Below the pieces are notes generated by a model. That model ran no database searches. It was not told where the DNA came from and saw only the letters and a program-made list of their open reading frames with translations. Position numbers and translations under genes: made by a program. From Haloarcula salina (GTDB taxonomy: Archaea; Halobacteriota; Halobacteria; Halobacteriales; Haloarculaceae), in contig NZ_WRXL01000003.1 in the NCBI RefSeq assembly GCF_010119195.1, positions 171,539 to 235,538 on the forward strand: DNA of 64,000 bases, in the 5' to 3' direction. The number at the start of each line of letters is the position of its first letter. Position 1 is the first letter of the stretch. This document shows positions 61,223 through 64,000 of the stretch, one piece after another.

Positions 61223-62179
61223 CTACGCGGCCGGCGAGTCGTCGACGTAGAGCCCGTGGCGATACAGCGACCCGTCGTACCACAGCAGCCGACCGTTCGC
61301 CGCAGTCTCGACGCCGGCGAGTCCGAGACGATCGAGCAGCGCGTCGAACGAGTCCGACAGCGGCGTCCGCTCGGTGTACTGCCCGCGGCCGATGGCGCGG
61401 TCGAGCGTCGAGCGCACGCCGTCCGTGAGGGTCGCCGGGGCGAGTTCGGCGTCGATCCGCGAACCGAAGACCACCGCGCGAAACTGCTCGCGCGAGGACG
61501 CGACTTCCAGTGCCAGCGTGGCGTACTCCGTCTCTGTAATCGAGCGCGCCACCGTCTCGATGCGATAGTTCCACGGGCCGCCGGCCTTCATCACGACGAC
61601 CCGGCCGTCGAGGTCGCCGGTCGCCAGCCGACTCTCCAGTTCGGCGGGTCGGCGGAGGACGTACGCACCGCTTCTGAGCAGGTCGGCACTCCCGCTCTGG
61701 CCCTCGGACTGGATATCGCTGTGGAGAATCTTCACCACGCGGGCGCTCGGGCGGTCCAGCGCGTCGACCCGAATGGCGTCGTCGGGAACGGTCGCGCCGT
61801 CCGGAAGCGGCGACGCGCGGACGAGCGTCCGCTCGACCGATCTTCGGCCGGTGACGAGGGTCTTCGTCTGGAAGTATCGGCCGTCGTGTTCGAGGTAGGC
61901 GTCCTCGGGGAGCGGCTCGTAGCCGTAGGTCGTGTGGCGGCCCTCGGGGAGAATGGCCGATCGGGCCGCGCGCGCCGGGTCGCCGAACAGCGCACCGTCG
62001 TTCGGTTCGTACAGCGCGTGTTCAACGGGGGAGGCGTCGATCGAGTCGACGGTGAGCGTGTACTCGGCGCCGGAGTCATCCGAGTCGAGCGACTCCAGCG
62101 CGGAACAGCCCGCGAGCGCGGCGGCCGCGGTCGCACCGACGGTCTGGAGGAGCCGGCGGCGGCTGGCGGAGGGGACCAT
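61223..62179 (-). CDS. Tat lipoprotein, haloarchaeal hypothetical
   Basis: A 318-residue exported protein. SRRRLLQTVGATAAAALAGC is a Tat signal ending in a lipobox, so it is probably anchored outside by lipid. The mature part is acidic and beta-rich, with YTLTVDSIDASPVEHALYEP, RYFQTKTLVTGRRSVERT, FRAVVFGSRIDAELAP and a final RLLWYDGSLYRHGLYVDD that may bind a ligand. I do not recognise the family. ATG 62179 begins MVPSASRRRL; upstream in-frame codons lie before the signal. Confidence 0.65.
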   Translation of the reverse strand: MVPSASRRRLLQTVGATAAAALAGCSALESLDSDDSGAEYTLTVDSIDASPVEHALYEPNDGALFGDPARAARSAILPEGRHTTYGYEPLPEDAYLEHDGRYFQTKTLVTGRRSVERTLVRASPLPDGATVPDDAIRVDALDRPSARVVKILHSDIQSEGQSGSADLLRSGAYVLRRPAELESRLATGDLDGRVVVMKAGGPWNYRIETVARSITETEYATLALEVASSREQFRAVVFGSRIDAELAPATLTDGVRSTLDRAIGRGQYTERTPLSDSFDALLDRLGLAGVETAANGRLLWYDGSLYRHGLYVDDSPAA

Positions 62180-62275
62180 AGCGGAGCCAAGCGGGGCTGA
62201 CGACGAAAACCCTGTGCTCTGCGTCAAACACAATCGGTTTCACAGGCGGCCGTCGGCCGCGCCGCGATCGCTCGC

Positions 62276-63796
62276 TCACTCGAACCAGTCGACGAAGGTC
62301 CCGTCGAGCAGGTTCTCCTCCTGCCGGCGGATGTAGGTGGCCTGCATCCCCCAGATGGCCTCGGCCAGCGGGACGTTCTCCTCGACGCGGCGGCGGACGT
62401 AGTCGTGTTTCCACCGCGCGGGCGTGAGCCGGCGGTCGACGCGCTCGCGCAGCGGCCGGATGTAGCTGTGGGCCTCCTCCGTCGAGAGCCCGCGCTGTTC
62501 GAGGCCCTCGCGCGCGTGCTCGAACAGTTCGCCGTAGATCTCGTCGGTGCTGGTCGTCGTCGCGCCGTCAGCCGTGATCCACTCGATCTTCGCCTGGAGG
62601 CCGTTTCGCGCGGCGGTGTAGAAGTTCTTCTTCGCGGTCTCCCAGTCCTGGGACCGGATCGGGTGTTCCAGGCGCGGCAGGCTCTCCATCAGGCCGGCGA
62701 AGACGGCCGCGAAGCCGACGGCGTCGTCGACGGTCGGCTGGGCCGCCAGCGGGCGGAACTCGATTCGGGCGTTGGCCGCCGAGCGGGTCGGCCCCTCGAA
62801 CACCGGCCTGACCCACCGCCAGTACGAGCCGTGCTTGTGGCGGAGGTGGACGAAGTCGTCGTCGAAGCGGGTCCCGGCCTGCAGGTCCATGGGGACGATG
62901 GTGTCGTCGTCGACGATGTCGTCGATGGCGTCCTCCACGGTCTCGAAGTCCGGCGGGAAGCAGACCTTCGGTGGCGTCGGGTCGCTCTCGGGCGGATTGA
63001 GGACCGACTCGAAGACGCCGATTCGGTTCTCCATGTGCGCGCTGGCGACGATCTCCGGGTCCGGCGCGTCGTCGTAGAGGTCGGGCGGAAAGAACGGCGA
63101 ATTGACACCCAGTGCCAACAGCGGCGCGGCGATGCGGAGCGCGTAGCTGAAGTACTCCGGCATGTCCGGGGCGTGGGGGACCTGATAGTGGGGCTGGATG
63201 GACGTGATGAGCGCCTCGGGCATCACCGTCTCGGCCTGCAGCGAGACGTGGGGAGCGTCGAGTTCGAACGCCGAGGGGTAGTCGTCGTTGGCCATCGTGT
63301 GGTACCGGACCGAATCGGACATGTTCGTCCCGATGCGCACGCCGTCCTGCTCGACGGCGTCACAGAGGTACTCTCGGGCCGTCTCGCCGGTCGGCGGGAC
63401 GGTCCACATCCCGTCGGAGACGAGGCGGATGCCCTCGTTTCGCACCCGCTGCTGGGCCGGCTTCAGCGACGCCTTCAATTCGTTGCGCTGGGCCGCCAGC
63501 CCGTGAGTGTTCAGCGGTTGGGGGCTGGTCTGCATCTCCGCGTTGTGCAGGCCCAGTTCCTTCTCGAAGCCGATGAGTTCCAGTAGCTGGCGGGGGACGC
63601 GCTGGAGCGCGTCGGTCCGGTCGTCGACCGCATACAGCTCCAGTTCCATCCCGACGATGGCCTCCGTGTTGTCGAAGGTCCCGGCACGCACCTCCTCTTT
63701 GAGCAGCTCCGCCTCCTCGCGCGCCCGGTCGTTGAACGCCTCGCCGTCGACGGTCAGCGCCTCGGCCACCCGTCGGGCCAGTTCCGAAGCCGACAT
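62276..63796 (-). CDS. Glutamate-cysteine ligase-like (GCS2 family) protein
   Basis: A 506-residue protein of the ATP-grasp-like GCS2 group. Visible features are the acidic metal site VGMELELYAVDD near residue 52, the ELKASLKPAQQRV helix, PHVSLQAETVMPEALIT, and ARIEFRPLAAQPTVDD. Haloarchaea make gamma-glutamylcysteine with a different, shorter GshA, so this relative may ligate glutamate to another amine. Length is above average. It ends 96 bp before the lipoprotein gene, on the same strand. The substrate is not shown. Confidence 0.7.
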   Translation of the reverse strand: MSASELARRVAEALTVDGEAFNDRAREEAELLKEEVRAGTFDNTEAIVGMELELYAVDDRTDALQRVPRQLLELIGFEKELGLHNAEMQTSPQPLNTHGLAAQRNELKASLKPAQQRVRNEGIRLVSDGMWTVPPTGETAREYLCDAVEQDGVRIGTNMSDSVRYHTMANDDYPSAFELDAPHVSLQAETVMPEALITSIQPHYQVPHAPDMPEYFSYALRIAAPLLALGVNSPFFPPDLYDDAPDPEIVASAHMENRIGVFESVLNPPESDPTPPKVCFPPDFETVEDAIDDIVDDDTIVPMDLQAGTRFDDDFVHLRHKHGSYWRWVRPVFEGPTRSAANARIEFRPLAAQPTVDDAVGFAAVFAGLMESLPRLEHPIRSQDWETAKKNFYTAARNGLQAKIEWITADGATTTSTDEIYGELFEHAREGLEQRGLSTEEAHSYIRPLRERVDRRLTPARWKHDYVRRRVEENVPLAEAIWGMQATYIRRQEENLLDGTFVDWFE

Positions 63797-63878
63797 ACGC
63801 GCGGCTTTGCGTTCCCCGGTGTTAAGCATGCCCCAGCGGGGACGAGCGGTACTGAACGTCCGTCAACGTCCCACACAC

Positions 63879-64000
63879 GCCGACGTCGCTCACTCGCCAC
63901 GTCGCCAAGCACCCTGTAATCTACTACTCACAGTAGCTCGCCGACATCGCTCACTCGCCACGTCGCCAAGCGCCCAGTAATCACCTACTCACAGTAGCTC
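63879..64000. repeat. 61-bp tandem direct repeat (two copies, cut by window edge)
   Basis: Copies at 63879-63939 and 63940-64000 match at nearly all positions; differences include g/a at unit position 7 and a few in the AGCACCCTGTAATCT part. Each unit includes CTCACTCGCCACGTCGCCAA and a small inverted pair ending CACAGTAGCTC. The last copy ends exactly at the window edge, so more copies may follow. The array is upstream of the GCS2 gene. Unit length and lack of spacers exclude CRISPR. Confidence 0.7.

Noticed and set aside
63879..64000. CRISPR array
   Set aside because: Units are 61 bp, directly abutting with no variable spacers.
1..64000. Insertion sequences, prophage or genomic island
   Set aside because: No transposase, integrase or att-like tRNA repeats were found. 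Composition is uniform apart from the surface gene and 38.6-40.1 kb.

Overview
The window is chromosomal DNA of an extremely halophilic archaeon (class Halobacteria). The evidence is very high G+C with G/C-biased third positions, strongly Asp/Glu-rich proteins, leaderless starts with a TATA box about 27 bases upstream, archaeal information-processing genes (aIF2-gamma, Rpo7, Spt4, PCNA, PriL, Orc1/Cdc6, Hjc, Hel308, thermosome, L40e, KEOPS Cgi121), haloarchaeal double-length TatC, PGF-CTERM tails, and the archaeal phaRPEC cluster. Family Haloarculaceae is plausible but only an inference. I saw no tRNA, rRNA, transposase, prophage or CRISPR array.

Layout. 1-6.3 kb: a cut-off uracil-DNA glycosylase, a DUF99 protein, a metallo-hydrolase, a membrane GAF protein and L40e, then a tight operon eif2g - PIN - rpo7 - spt4 - dephospho-CoA kinase. 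6.3-14.2 kb: tRNA G10 methyltransferase, hisG, an MFS transporter, and a deoxyadenosine/SAH deaminase and SAH hydrolase around a secreted low-complexity protein. 14.2-25 kb: replication and repair genes (priL, hjc, pcn) mixed with lipoproteins and hydrolases, a copper nitrite reductase, the RlmE rRNA methyltransferase and a queuosine/archaeosine-precursor transporter. 25-33 kb: divergent tatC2/tatC1, a phosphatase, larE and a MutS-like ATPase. 33-39 kb: a 1,615-residue surface glycoprotein followed in the same direction by a small PGF-CTERM protein. 39-49.5 kb: an AT-richer regulatory stretch with a winged-helix gene, orc1/cdc6, a MATE exporter, a ferredoxin, a response-regulator/PAS/GAF protein, and hel308-cgi121. 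49.5-56 kb: a flavin oxidoreductase, an alpha/beta hydrolase and the polyhydroxyalkanoate cluster (maoC divergent from phaR-phaP-phaE-phaC). 56-64 kb: the thermosome, an AAA ATPase with a DUF5784 partner, a Rieske protein, an extremely acidic small protein, a lipoprotein, a glutamate-cysteine-ligase-like enzyme, and two copies of a 61-bp tandem repeat at the window edge.

How it fits together. Most content is housekeeping. The Tat translocases can export the several Tat-type proteins seen here (nitrite reductase, the DUF4382 protein, the 61.2-kb lipoprotein, the PGF-CTERM protein at 21.4 kb). The PHA cluster carries its own regulator, phasin and two-subunit synthase.

The most unusual signals are non-coding. 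All three long gaps between convergent genes (7.9-8.3, 14.2-14.65 and 56.0-56.3 kb) are packed with perfect hairpins whose loops recur (GAA, GGA, or 11 bases such as GAGCGTAGCGA) while the stems differ by compensated changes. Other notable points are three GATGGTA repeats spaced exactly 10 bp upstream of phaR, a helix-hairpin-helix tail fused to the PHA synthase, and the ATPase/DUF5784 pair, whose partner may be nuclease-like.
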